From Petrosia ficiformis (Eukaryota > Porifera > Demospongiae > Haplosclerida > Petrosiidae): a DNA stretch of 64,000 nucleotides. Location of the stretch: assembly GCA_947044365.1 (NCBI GenBank), contig OX345637.1, forward strand, positions 14,044,916 through 14,108,915, in the 5' to 3' direction. Every line of letters starts with the position of its first letter. Positions within the stretch are counted from its first letter, which is position 1. The translations under genes and the position numbers were made by a program. The notes under the pieces are model-generated. The model was not told where the DNA came from. It searched no databases and saw only the letters and a program-made list of their open reading frames with translations. Shown here piece by piece: positions 24,041-36,113 of this stretch.

Positions 24041-25960
24041 TGTAAGAGATTGGTAACAGTATCTCTAAGGTTCTTTGATAGTTTGTAAAATGAAGCCAGG
24101 GATATTTGCTAGTTAATATTCCAATCATCCCTCGCTTGCATGAGTTTTATTTAAATGTATTTGTCTATGTATCTCATAACCCTATTGTTCGCTGCATAAT
24201 GAACTGGTAACAGACTAACAGGATTTAATAATGAGGATTTTTGATGGTTTCTAGATCTGCAATGAAGCTAAGGATCTTTGCTAATTTTTATATTCAAGTC
24301 ATCGAAACTGAAGTTAGGGAAGTATGCAATATAAACTAGCAAAGATCTTTAGCTTCATTACAGAAACTACTGAAGACTGTTGCTTTTCCATATTGTCACC
24401 AGTATATGATACAGTGAACATCAGGCTTGAAAACATATACAATTAAATGAGAATAATGTACATTTAAAACAAAATCAAGGTAGTGAGATTTAGTAGTGAA
24501 GCTAAGAATCTTTGCTGCACATGGTTTCTACATTCCAATCATTCCTAGACCCTAGTTTGAATCATTAGTAAATACTGTCACCGTCTATGATACAATGAAC
24601 AACAGGGCCTGGAGACACATGCAATTAAATGATAATTCTAGTTTGGGAATTTAAGTTTACAATTTTAGTTACAGATTTGCAGATTCAATTTCAGATTGGC
24701 CACATTAATTTTATACACTGGTTTCAGACCTTTCGTTTGTGCGAGGTTTGGATCTGGCAGTCTGTCCATTTTTTTCCACTAAATGTCTATATACCATGGT
24801 ACATTTGACAATCAGTTTGCAGCCTTGCACCAATAGAACTGCTTGTGAGAAAAAGGCATGTATGACAATGTTAATTGAAACAACTAGTATTTTGATGGTT
24901 GGCACAATCTGGCATGCCGCCACCTTCTTGGTAGGTGAAGGTATCTGGACAGCCACACTCAATTGTGTGTACTGATCACTTCACTGATATCAACCTTCAG
25001 GATGGTGTTAAGGTTTTCAGAGAAAAGAGAACTGAAACCTTAAACTGATGCAACTTGTAGAAATAAGTGTCTGAATAATTCACTTTTACAATGATAATTG
25101 AAACAGATGAGTTTCATCCATAATTTGATGTTCTTTTAAATTTAACTCATTTGATTGTCTGTATCTTCAACTCCTGTTGTCTCTGTATATATCATTAACT
25201 GGTGACAATATTGAATGCAAGGATTTCTCATTATTTTTAAATCACAGAATTGTCTTTGCTATATAAAGTTGCTATGTTACATTAATCTCCTGTTAATGTA
25301 TATCTTGATTGTAAATTTTGTCTACAACTAAATTTCCCGGAATCGTTAATGAGAGGTCTTTTAATGACCTTGTCCTTTATTGAAAAACGGTTACTTTGAT
25401 GGATTGTTATGTCATTTTGTGATGGAGTATTAAAAGTAAACAAGCTTTTTCATCATGAAAAGATATTATAGCCCAAAGCATAATTGAAAATATTCAGGAT
25501 TACAACATCAAAGGAATCTAAAGATCGTTTTCTGTTTTTGTAACAAAACACTACTTGACTCTTAATTACAATCATCTTTGACATGATGATCTTTTATAAG
25601 TACATCATACGCAATAGCTACATATATGTCTCCAAGCCCTGTTGTTCACATTGTATCATAGAGTGATGACAGTATTTAATAGTGAGAGAAAGTAAGGAGC
25701 TTTAGTAGTGAAACTAAGGATCTTTACTTGTTTCTATATTGCATACATCTCTAACTTGATATTCTTTTAATTGTACTTAATGGATATTTGAGTTCCTGAA
25801 GTGAAGTTAAGGATCCTTGTTGGTTTGAGTAAATGGTTTCTATATTGCAAATATGTAAAAAAAAAACTATCCAGGATCCAAATGATCAAATGAGATGTAA
25901 CTTGAAAATAATGATCAAATGTCAAAAATATGAACTCAGCACTTAAAAATACACCACATT
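24041..25960. other. Gene-poor spacer with dispersed repeats and an Ig relic
   Basis: Several copies of a short motif (GAAGCTAAGGATCTTTGCT...TTTCTATATTC) recur, including a palindromic pair at about 24253-24349. On the minus strand near 24840 the residues SQAVLLVQG match the end of receptor B's Ig exon (NEAVLLVQG), suggesting an Ig-exon relic; part of this block recurs at 50180-50290. From 25000 to 25900 I recognise nothing. Confidence 0.45.
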
Positions 25961-25969
25961 ACATTATTA

Positions 25970-26590
25970 ATACGAAGTATCATCAGTTTTATTAATAATC
26001 AATATATCTGTAGTAGTGGGATATTCAGCAGGGCAATGGTTCACTTATACTTGATGTTATAACAGCTTTGAAATTCTGTATACATTAGACAGACACAATT
26101 AAACTTTTTGGTAAACTGATATTGTGTATGTATAAACTATTTATAATTCCTTTCCTTACATTCACTCACAATGTTATATCTACCATATTGCTATGGAGTA
26201 CTGGTTGAATGGGATACTGGTATACTGGAATCAACAGAAGGGACTGTTGAGAAAATATATACTAGGAATTATATACTCTTAGTAGGACTTAGAGTGTAAG
26301 TTGTAGCTCACACACACAAATAATTATAATATAATCTCAGTATGATAATTGAAATAATTATTATCATTACTGTCAAATATTGTCTGCAGTTATTTTCTTG
26401 TCAGTGACTGAATCATTTTTGTTTTCCAAATCATGCTTTTGGCAAGGGTTCTGCACTGCAAGTGCATTCATTGACCCTGTTGTTGCTATCGACCTTGTTG
26501 TTGGTGTTATATATTGACCCTGTTGTTGTTATTGACCCTGTTATTCCTATTAACCCTGTTGCTGGTGTTATTGACGTTTATAACATCACC
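25970..26590 (-). pseudogene. Receptor relic: FN3 fragments and stalk repeat
   Basis: Bases 25975-26045 match the 5' part of the last FN3-like exon (plus strand AATCAATATATCTGTAGTAG). Bases 26150-26255 match exon 5, and 26462-26560 matches the stalk minisatellite. Spacing and reading frames are broken. A parallel block lies at 52830-53160. Confidence 0.65.
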
Positions 26591-26614
26591 AGATTCACAA
26601 CTTGTTTGATCATA

Positions 26615-28536
26615 GTGCAGGCAGTTGTAAACACTCACTATTTTGATCTCTTGTAACTTCACCAAAAAACAATCCTATCACTTCCAGTTTTCTATAGGAC
26701 TTAGCAACTATAAACATGTATATTACCTAAACGTTTTGATGCAAAATCTAATATAGTTTAGAAAAACACGTGCTTATAGTTATAGATTATTTACTCCTGG
26801 AGTTTAACAATGTCAAATAGATGGTCAAGAAAATTCTGCTAGCAGTGCGTGTGCAAGGAATTACAGGTATAATCAAGATTCAAATGAAGAAGAAATCGTA
26901 CTGCAGAAGCCAGTACAAAGATCATTGGAATCTTCAGCTTGCACTTTTTGTTCTGATCCTGTTCTACAAAGAGAAGACATTAGTGAAGAGACAGGATAAA
27001 TTATAATCTTTTGCCTAATGTTAATCTTCCAACAGGTTACCCTATACAGATAAACATTAGGATAGCTAGGAATTTGCTTCATGAGCTTGGGCTTTCACAG
27101 ACCAGCCATAAGCAAGCAGTTCATAATGATGGTCATGAATACCCAGATGTAGTTAGCTATAGGAAGGTTTTTATTCAAAAGATGGAAATTCTATATAGGC
27201 AAAACACACCAGCCACCACCATCATGTAGTGGCAATGTTATAACTGAGAATATATGTGATCCATCAACAAGGAAGAAATTAGTTTAGATATTTCATGATG
27301 AGTCGATTTACCATAGCAATGAAGAATAGGGATGGCAGTGATCCGAAGAAGGTAAGACAACTATTAAACCTAAAGAACTTGGTTAATGGTGAGTTATTTT
27401 ATTGATGAGTATAATGGTTTCCGTCATTTAACTGCCGATGAGTTTGCTCAAGCTAGTCAAAGTCACACTGACTTTCCCAGTGGCACAAAAGCAAGGTGCA
27501 TTGTAAAGTATGGTGCTAATTGAGAGGGTTATTGGAATAGTGACAAATTTATATGTCAAGTTGAGGTTGCTTTGAGAATTTTAAATATCCAGCAGAGGAC
27601 TACAATGTTGTATGGTTGTTTGACCAAAGTAGTGGGCACTGCGCATACTCTGATGATGTATTAAATGTAAATAAAATGAATGCTGGGCCTGCAGGTAAGC
27701 AACCTCAAATGAGGGATACTATTATCCCATTTACTGGAATGGTGCAAACAATGGTAGATGACAATGAAATCCCAAAGGGAATGCAGCACATTTTACATGA
27801 GCGTGGGATTAACATAACTAACATGACTGCTCCTGATATGCGGAAAGTTCTTGAAAGCCCACCATGACTTCAAATTTAAATATGAGAAGACAAGGGTGGA
27901 GCATTTACTGACTAAGCATGGACATAGAGTTTTCAAAATATCACTGTGAACTCAATCTCATTGAGCGCATTTGTGACATTCAAAAAATACACTAGAGCAC
28001 ATTGCAATTATTCTTTTCACCAACACGAACATGCTTGCGTTTCAGTAGATCTCATCAGGAAATTCTTTAGACTTTGAAAAGCCACGGACTTCATGAACGC
28101 CAATAGAGAAGATCTTCCAGCTGGTCAAGCCTTGTATCAGACAGTTAAAAAATACAAATCTCATTGATGAGTTTCTGAGAATCTTCAGAGGTCCACAACA
28201 GGGTAACTAAATGTCAGATTCAAAATTCCTCTGACAATTGTTTTCTCATAAGTTGTATGTAATATGAGTTTATTTCCTCACAATTTTATTATGTATTCTG
28301 TATGACTATATAATAGTTCTTCAATATTTCGTGAACTGTATTTAAATATTTTGACATTTTGTACTGCTTGCAGCATTATGCTATCAAAACTTGATACAAA
28401 GCCATTTATAATTTAAAATTTTGTAAGTGGGTGTGGTTTCGATACACCCACCTGATTTTTCACATAATTGATCCTTAACCCGGTTCTAGTGCAGTAAGTC
28501 AAGTCAGTTCAACTGGATGTTTATGGCTGTCTGCAC
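26615..28536 (+). mobile_element. Tc1/mariner-like DNA transposon with TA duplication
   Basis: The terminal inverted repeats are GTGCAGGCAGTTGTAAACAC and, as complement of the right end, GTGCAGACAGCCATAAACAT. TA flanks each end (26613-26614, 28537-28538). The matching unoccupied sequence downstream of copy E (about 53219-53240) runs through without the insert. Length is 1922 bp. Confidence 0.75.
27020..27990 (+). pseudogene. Decayed DDE transposase (Tc1/mariner-IS630 type)
   Basis: Recognisable parts are the helix-turn-helix-like TGYPIQINIRIARNLLHELG and VHNDGHEYPDVVSYRK near 27130. VWLFDQSSGHCAYSDD near 27615 is a candidate for the second catalytic Asp strand, and FHCELNLIER near 27940 corresponds to the NPIE motif with its catalytic Glu. 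Multiple stops and frameshifts separate them. Family assignment rests on the motifs and the TA duplication. Confidence 0.65.
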
Positions 28537-28692
28537 TATAAATAGTTTGAAGTTTAATTATTATGTTTACAACAATACAAGAATAAAAGTATAATGACTT
28601 TCACAATTATAAACACAACATGCAGAAAGGTGTACACTTGTTTTTACATGCACAGACCCAAATTGCTCATAATTTATACATTGAAATTTTGG

Positions 28693-28824
28693 TTACATTA
28701 AAGTCTCATCAAGAGTAGTTGCTTGTTGTACATTGTCATAAACAGTATTAGTTTGTAAGGAATGAACATCTTGATAAAGTGGATTCTTGTCATCTGATAT
28801 CTTTTTAGAATTCCTATCATAGGA
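28693..28824 (-). pseudogene. Untranslated remnant of receptor D cytoplasmic tail
   Basis: Downstream of the early stop the old tail frame is still readable (NPLYQDV, TVYDNV, DETLM, then a stop at 28693-28695). The two YxxV motifs are eight residues apart. Its preservation suggests the stop is recent or can be bypassed by splicing. Confidence 0.65.
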
Positions 28825-29605
28825 TCAAGCACAAGATCCTGAACAAAGAACAATAAATAAAATTAATTACTGTAATAACGAAATATTGTCTAGTATTACC
28901 TGATATTTTGTGGATTCTTGAGTACAATATTAATATGATGATCATCAGAATAATAATGACTATTACTAACACTAGTATAATAACACATAAACTGGTAGCT
29001 ATAATGATAGTTGAATTATCTTCATCATTGGTTGATGTGATCATAGGAAGACCGGTGGAACTAGTAACTAAACGAATAGAAGTTGTATTAATGTTAATAA
29101 TCAAAGGCTACACGTATATAACTATTTATAATAACTAACTTGCTGATGATATAGAAGAAGACAATGTCAGAGATATGGAAGATGAAGCTAGTACTGTTGA
29201 TAATTTTGCATTAATTAAGGATGATAATGTCGATATCAAAGATGAAGTTGTTGTTATTGACAGTGTTGTTGTTGATGTTTCTGCTGTATGTCCATCTACA
29301 AACACTTGATTCTTAATAATAGCTGGTAATTGACTCAGTGTGTTATCATTCTCAACATCATATACATACAAGTCATAATATCCAGTAATAACATTTGATA
29401 TACAACCCTCAGCAATGTTGTTGACATATCTATTAAACCTTCCTGATAGTGTCATAGTGCTATTTCGTAACTGTAGTTCACAACCAACTGCTGTAGTATT
29501 AGTAGAGAATGTACACACCACACATACTTCTTCTCTAGTACTAGTTATATCAATTGATTGAGTATCATAAGTTGCTACAAGAAAATGATGTTTTATATAT
29601 ATATA

Positions 29606-29690
<85 letters not shown>

Positions 29691-32600
29691 TACCTATTTA
29701 TTAATTAATTTATTTATTTAATATACGACGGTGTGTTGGTGATCGCCATGTTGTTCATATTAATAGTATATATCCAATTTATACATGATATGATTATAAT
29801 ATAAGATACATGCTTTGTCTAATTAAGTACATCAAATATTATAATGACAGATTTTAGTATTATTTTACACACCACCATGAAACCAATTAATACATGTAAT
29901 AATCAATCACAGAGTTATTTGTTTAATGTCGTCGACTGAAAGAATTTAATAAAATGGTAAAAATTATTTCAATTTCATAAGCTGATTTTAAAATCTACAG
30001 CTGGTATACTGGCCACAACATATATAATCCATTGATCTTTGGACAACAAGTGGATCCAAATTATAAGCTTGCAATATTACTCTATATCTACTTGATGCTA
30101 TTGAAGTACAATTAGTTGTATGGTTGTTCACATTATTATTGATACACACATGCTAACGCCGTCACTTAATCCTTGCACAGCAGAGAGTGTGGGGTAATAA
30201 TGCATATCTTGCCACATTAGTGAGAGTACAGTAATGTGACAATGCATACGGTTACAAAGCGTGTGTTTAGGGGCTCAACCCCCCTGCTTTATTACGTGGG
30301 GAGTGGCTCAAACACCCCCCCAACCCCCACCCATATCTTTGCCACTGTAAGTTGAATCCAGGCTTTTTCATTAACCCACTAAGGTTGGGCATGTTTCAAT
30401 TTGCAAAGAAAACCAATATGGCATGTGGGCTGTTGCTATGCAACTATATACATCCAAAACTGGAGCCAAGTGTCAACAAAACTATAAACAATAATTGTAT
30501 ATTTGCCTTGAAAGGTAGGTATGTATAATATATGTGTGTGGTATTTCACTTACTAAAGTGAGCACTACTAGTAATATTAAACTCTCCATCCAGATTACTA
30601 AAAGACACTTGTATAGTATATATCATGTCTGATTGAAGAGTAATAGTATCCACAGTAGTGAGTATATTATCTTGTGATCCTTCCATTAACATTACATCAT
30701 TTATATTTTGTGTTGTAATACATGTATCATCATTTGAATCCGTAATCAATATATCAGTAGTAATGGGATATTCACCGGGACATAGTTCACTAACCTGTGT
30801 ATAAAGTATAGTTAGTGCATATTATACTATATATGTTACAATAATTTATATGTACATTATTATAGGCTCACTCAAATCACATGTACATGAATAAACACTT
30901 ATAGTATACACATAACAGGGTTAAACATTTTCATATACCAACAGAAACATTTCTGTTTAACATACTGTTTACACAACAAAGAGGTGATGAATACAGATTA
31001 ATATGTATGTAAAAAATATTTTCTTACATTTACAAACACTGTTATGTTTAACATATTATGAGTGACTACTGGTTGAATGGTTACTGGTATACTGGAGTCA
31101 ACTGATGGGACTGTGTTGAGAGAATAGAGAATAGTAATACTACTACTATTATTATTACATTCATCACTTCCATCTGTTAAAGTATGAAACAAATATTACT
31201 TACTAGTTAATACTGACCATTTGTTATAATTGACTTATTGTAAGTAAGTGTTAAGAGGCTGTAACAACACACAATCAATATCAGTAATACTAAATATTAT
31301 ATATAGTGATGCATCCACACCCACATTAAACATTAAAATCTCATACTAGTAAATACTGGCCATTTATGACTTATTGTAAGCAGGTGTTAGAAGAGGCTGT
31401 AACCAAGTAATAATTTTATAAATAAAAATATTTTTTCAGTTAATAGGAACATGTATAATTATAAAGATCTCTCATACATGTACAAAGGTATACCTTTAGG
31501 AAAGTATAGTGATGATATAGTAGTCATTTCTCCAGTCCCTGCTCCATTATAACCTGATACTGTTATACTGACCTCATCACATGAATCAGTATTATTAGGA
31601 GCTGTTAACACATAGTATGTTTCAGTAATAAACTGAGATATATTGAACATGATACTAGTAACTGATATGTTATATCCAGTGATATGTGTCCCAGGAAGAT
31701 TGGATGGTGGATTCCAAGAGATATTGAGACTTGAGGAATTAATAAATTTATGAGATATATCACGAACGGATGATAATTGATCTGTAAGAATACATTACAT
31801 TAGTATAAGAGACTACATCAGCAACCCACAACTTCAATGACAATATTATGCGTATGTATGTATGTATATGTATGTATGTATGGATGCATGCATTATATAA
31901 ATTTATGTATGTAAAATATACACTGCATAAATAAAATTGTTAAAATATCTAATTTATTGGTTAGTACAGTTACAAGGAATAGCGGAAATTGTAACTTAAT
32001 TGGTCATGTATATAATTTAAATCGTATCCTTATACTGTCTAATAGAAGTAGACTGAGTATTTTAACTCGTTGCGTGCCACGCGCCTATTTATGTATTATT
32101 GACCAGTGCCACCCGCCTATATATAGTAACAGGGGGAAACCAATGTTTATACAGAGCAACCACATTGTAGAAACTCATTGAAGTGTCAAAAATATATAAG
32201 CATCTGTAACAATGAATATCATGGCTTCTGTTGTATTGGAAATGATTGATGATTGGAGGTCTGATGAAGAGACTAGTAACAATGAGAATGATATAGGTAC
32301 ATAATTATACATAAAACTAAATAAGAAAACAATAAACAATTACTATATTCAAATAATACTACATAATGGTCATAACATATGAAGGAGTTCTTGTTGACCA
32401 ATTAACGAGGGACTACATCAAACAATCTGTTCGTAAACCTCTAGCAGGAAGACCCCGTTCTTCATTAGAGAATCAGCCTGAAAGACTAGATTGAAGAAAA
32501 CATTTCCTTGCTAAAAGAACAGTAAAAGAGCAGTATGAATGTATACTTTGCAGCAAATCTACTAAGAGAAAGAGAACCCTTTACCATTGCAAAACATGCC

Positions 32601-35600
32601 AAAACCATCCCCCTTTATGCCCCATCCCTTGCTTTGAAAAGTACCACAAAATAGTCTATATAAGCTCCCATATCATATATAAGTGACTCTCTAGTTACTA
32701 AACTGTACATTTACATTATTTCTTTGGTTTAATGTTTAAAATTAACAAATACACAATGAATGAATACCGTCGGGACGGGACCCTCGCCTACGTGGCAAGG
32801 TAATACAAACTATAATTTCGAAATATAATATGCCAAAAGATTATAATTATCATTGCTCGTTTGTATGGTCATATAATAATGAGAATGTTTACTTCAGATT
32901 GTTTAGTTTGTGTATAAAACATATTAAGTTATAAAACCGTACTGGCATGTTAGTTTTTATAATAATATTATAATAGATATAGATATATATATATAATATA
33001 TATATATATATATAAATTATATAAACTAACATGTCACTACTTATTACTTAGTATGATTATACTAGTCTCTTCCTTGTCTATACTATAAGTCTTACATTTT
33101 AGTCTCTGTATTATCTGAAAGAAGAAAGAAAGATCCTCAATTCGTCTTGTGAAATATTCCACAAAGACAGCATAGACAGGTCCTCAAAACTGCTGACGTT
33201 CGAGTAACGTGCACAGCACATGACTTGAAATTGAAATAGGCGGAGTTTGAAAGTAATGGAGAATGCTTGGAGCCAGTACTCGATGTTGTAGCAACCACTA
33301 CCCAAATTTTGTTTGCTTTTATGTAGTGCTTTGCTAGCGATAGTCATGATACAGGAGTAGTTATGTTTTGATGTGTCCAGATGCCTCCACGAGTCTTCTC
33401 AAGTCTGGAAACAGTAATCGTGAGTTATAAACATTGTGATAACTTTATAACCGAAAGGTTTAAGAAGAATTCCTACGTTATTTTTTTTCCTTGTATAATT
33501 TGAAGTCTACCAGTACCTCTTTTGAAATGTCAATGTTTTTATTTTTCCAGAAAAATTGCTAACACACAGACACACAGACAAAACGATTACCGTACCCTTC
33601 CGCCTACGCTACGCCGCGAGGGTAATTACATTTTTAAAGCGCACTTTCGATGAAAGGAAGTTAGTTACACAGAGAATCTCATTAATTTGAGGTGACAATT
33701 TTGACTAGGGTGTTAAACAAAAGTGTTGATGAATCAAAAGTGATTACATATTTTTAGTGCTGATTGATCAGTAATCATTTGTGATTATATATATATTTAT
33801 ATGTAAATCTAATTATTTACTGTTACTTTAAAAAAATGTTATGCTCTTTTGCTTTTCCTCAGTCTCACTGTCTTTGTACAACCACTACCCTCTGAACCGT
33901 TGAATACTTTAATTTATTTTTAAATAATGAAAAAGGGAAAAAAATTAAGTTATTTATGTGTTTGTTATAAGTTAAAAGAAATAAAATATTTCCCTCCTCT
34001 TTGCCTCCTTTGTCTACTTCTGTTGCTCCATTTCTTTCCTCCACCTCTGTTACTCCATTGATGCCCTCTACCTCTGTTACTCCATTGCTGTCCTCCACCT
34101 CTGTTGCTCCATTGCTGTCCTCCACCTCTGTTGCTCCATTGCTGTCCTCCACCTCTGTTGCTCCATTGCTGTCCTCCACCTCTGTTGCTCCATTGCTGTT
34201 CTCCATTGAATTGCTGTTCTCCACTCCATTGCTGTTCTCCATTGAATTGCTGTTCTCCACTCCATTGCTGTTCTCCATCTCCATTTAATCCATCTTTACT
34301 GCTCGATTGAATGTATTGTCCTTTTCTATCACGCTTTCTTTTGACTGCCGCTTCTGGTGTTTCAGCTTCTTCTGTTTCTTTACTTCTTATCTCTTCTATC
34401 TGTTCTTGTTGCTGTTTTATTGTTTCTGCCATCTGCTTTATAGTTTCTTCCAACCTTTCAACGATTTTCTTCGTTTCTACTAGAGCCTCGGCCTCCATAC
34501 TGAATTAATTGCGAATGTTAGAGTCTCTCTGGTGATGCTTATTTATAGCTAAATTTAGGAAGATCATTTCAGATTTAACCAATGAAATTAAACCTAAACC
34601 CGCCTAAACAAATAAGTGATGCACTGAGGTGAGAACTCAAAGTGATCCTCTAGGTCTGAGGTGAGAACTCGAAGTGATCCTCAAAGGACCGCAATGGCGC
34701 GCAACGAATAGACCAATGAAATTACGCGAAATGCGACCAATGAGATTGTAGTTGATAAGTATAAAATGACGCTTTACCGAGCGTAATGATCAGTGCGCAA
34801 TGGCCCAAAGAGAGGAAAAAGAAGAAAGGATAGAAGCAGAGGAAGAGAAGCAAGAGGAAGAACAGCAGAAGCAAGAGGAAGAACAGCAGAAGCAAGAGGA
34901 AGAACAGCAGAAGCAAGAGGAAGAACAGCAGAACCAAATGGAAGAAGAGCAAAAGCAAGGGGCAGAACAGCAGAGCCAAATGGAAGAAGAGCAAGAGGAA
35001 GAGCAGAACCAAACGGAAGAAGAGCAAAAGCAAGAGGGAGAAGAGCAGAAGCAAGCCGAAGAGAATGATTTGAAAATAGACAATGAATTATTGCTGTCGT
35101 TTGAGGAGCCAGACGAAGAGTTAGAAAAACTACCACTGGCATTTACGCCAAAAAGGCCTCGAACATCCTCTCATAGTTCGCCTTATAACAGGACCTATTT
35201 TTATAATAGTAGGCCACAAATTGCGACACCCAGGGAATTTACTTTACACAGCAGGCCAATGAGAGTTTTCACTGTGCAAATCCCACAAGGAGAACCTGCA
35301 AAAAAAAGACTTAGATTAGCCTTATGGCTGGACTAAAACTGTATATAGATAATTTTTGGTGAATATATATGATAAATATAAATATATAATTATATAAGTA
35401 AATATTATTTTAACGAAAAATATGTTATTTCAAAGTAAATATAATTAATTTTGAAAATAATTATAATCATTAGTTTTTGTGAAGGAAGAAAATTGGACAC
35501 AGTAATTATAATGACCAAGTTGATGTCCACCTTCACTCTATCCATCATTTCTCCACTCTCCATCTCTATTACACTTTCTCTGTTGTCTTTTGTATCATGG

Positions 35601-36066
35601 CTTCTTCTGTTTCTTACTTATCTTTTCTATCTGTTGTCTCACAGTTCGGCTTATAATAATAGGACCCAATTCTACATACTATAGTACACCCATGGCTTGC
35701 AGTGAATTTTCATTACAGAGCAGGCCGATGAGAGTATTCACCGTGCAAATACCAGGAGAACCGAAGAAAAAAAGTTTAGCCTTGTAAAGCACTTTATCTA
35801 TATTTTTGTGAATAGATATAATATATAATATATACGCTATAACATGTAATGTAAGGCCGTAGACCGAGGGCGTGGTGATTATAACCGATATAGATAGTAC
35901 TAGATGTGTTATAATTATTTCACGAAAAAAGAAACCTTTGTTGATGTCTGATGCACTTAGGAGAAAGTAAGCATTTGTTTTCATGTACTCTTTTTCCACT
36001 GCAGGTCTTATATCTGACCACAATCTGTTTTATAAACCTGTGATTTACTTAGATGTTTGGCGGTAT

Positions 36067-36113
<47 letters not shown>

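Noticed and set aside
33111..33347. Minus-strand ORF beginning MTIASKA
   Set aside because: Lies in the hairpin-ended repeat and is broken in the other two copies.
34001..34310. Plus-strand Cys/Leu- and Ser/Pro-rich ORFs
   Set aside because: Antisense frames of the QWSNRGGG repeats; no start context or conservation.
34722..35142. Minus-strand Leu/Phe- and Ser/Cys-rich ORFs
   Set aside because: Antisense frames of the KQEEEQQ repeats.
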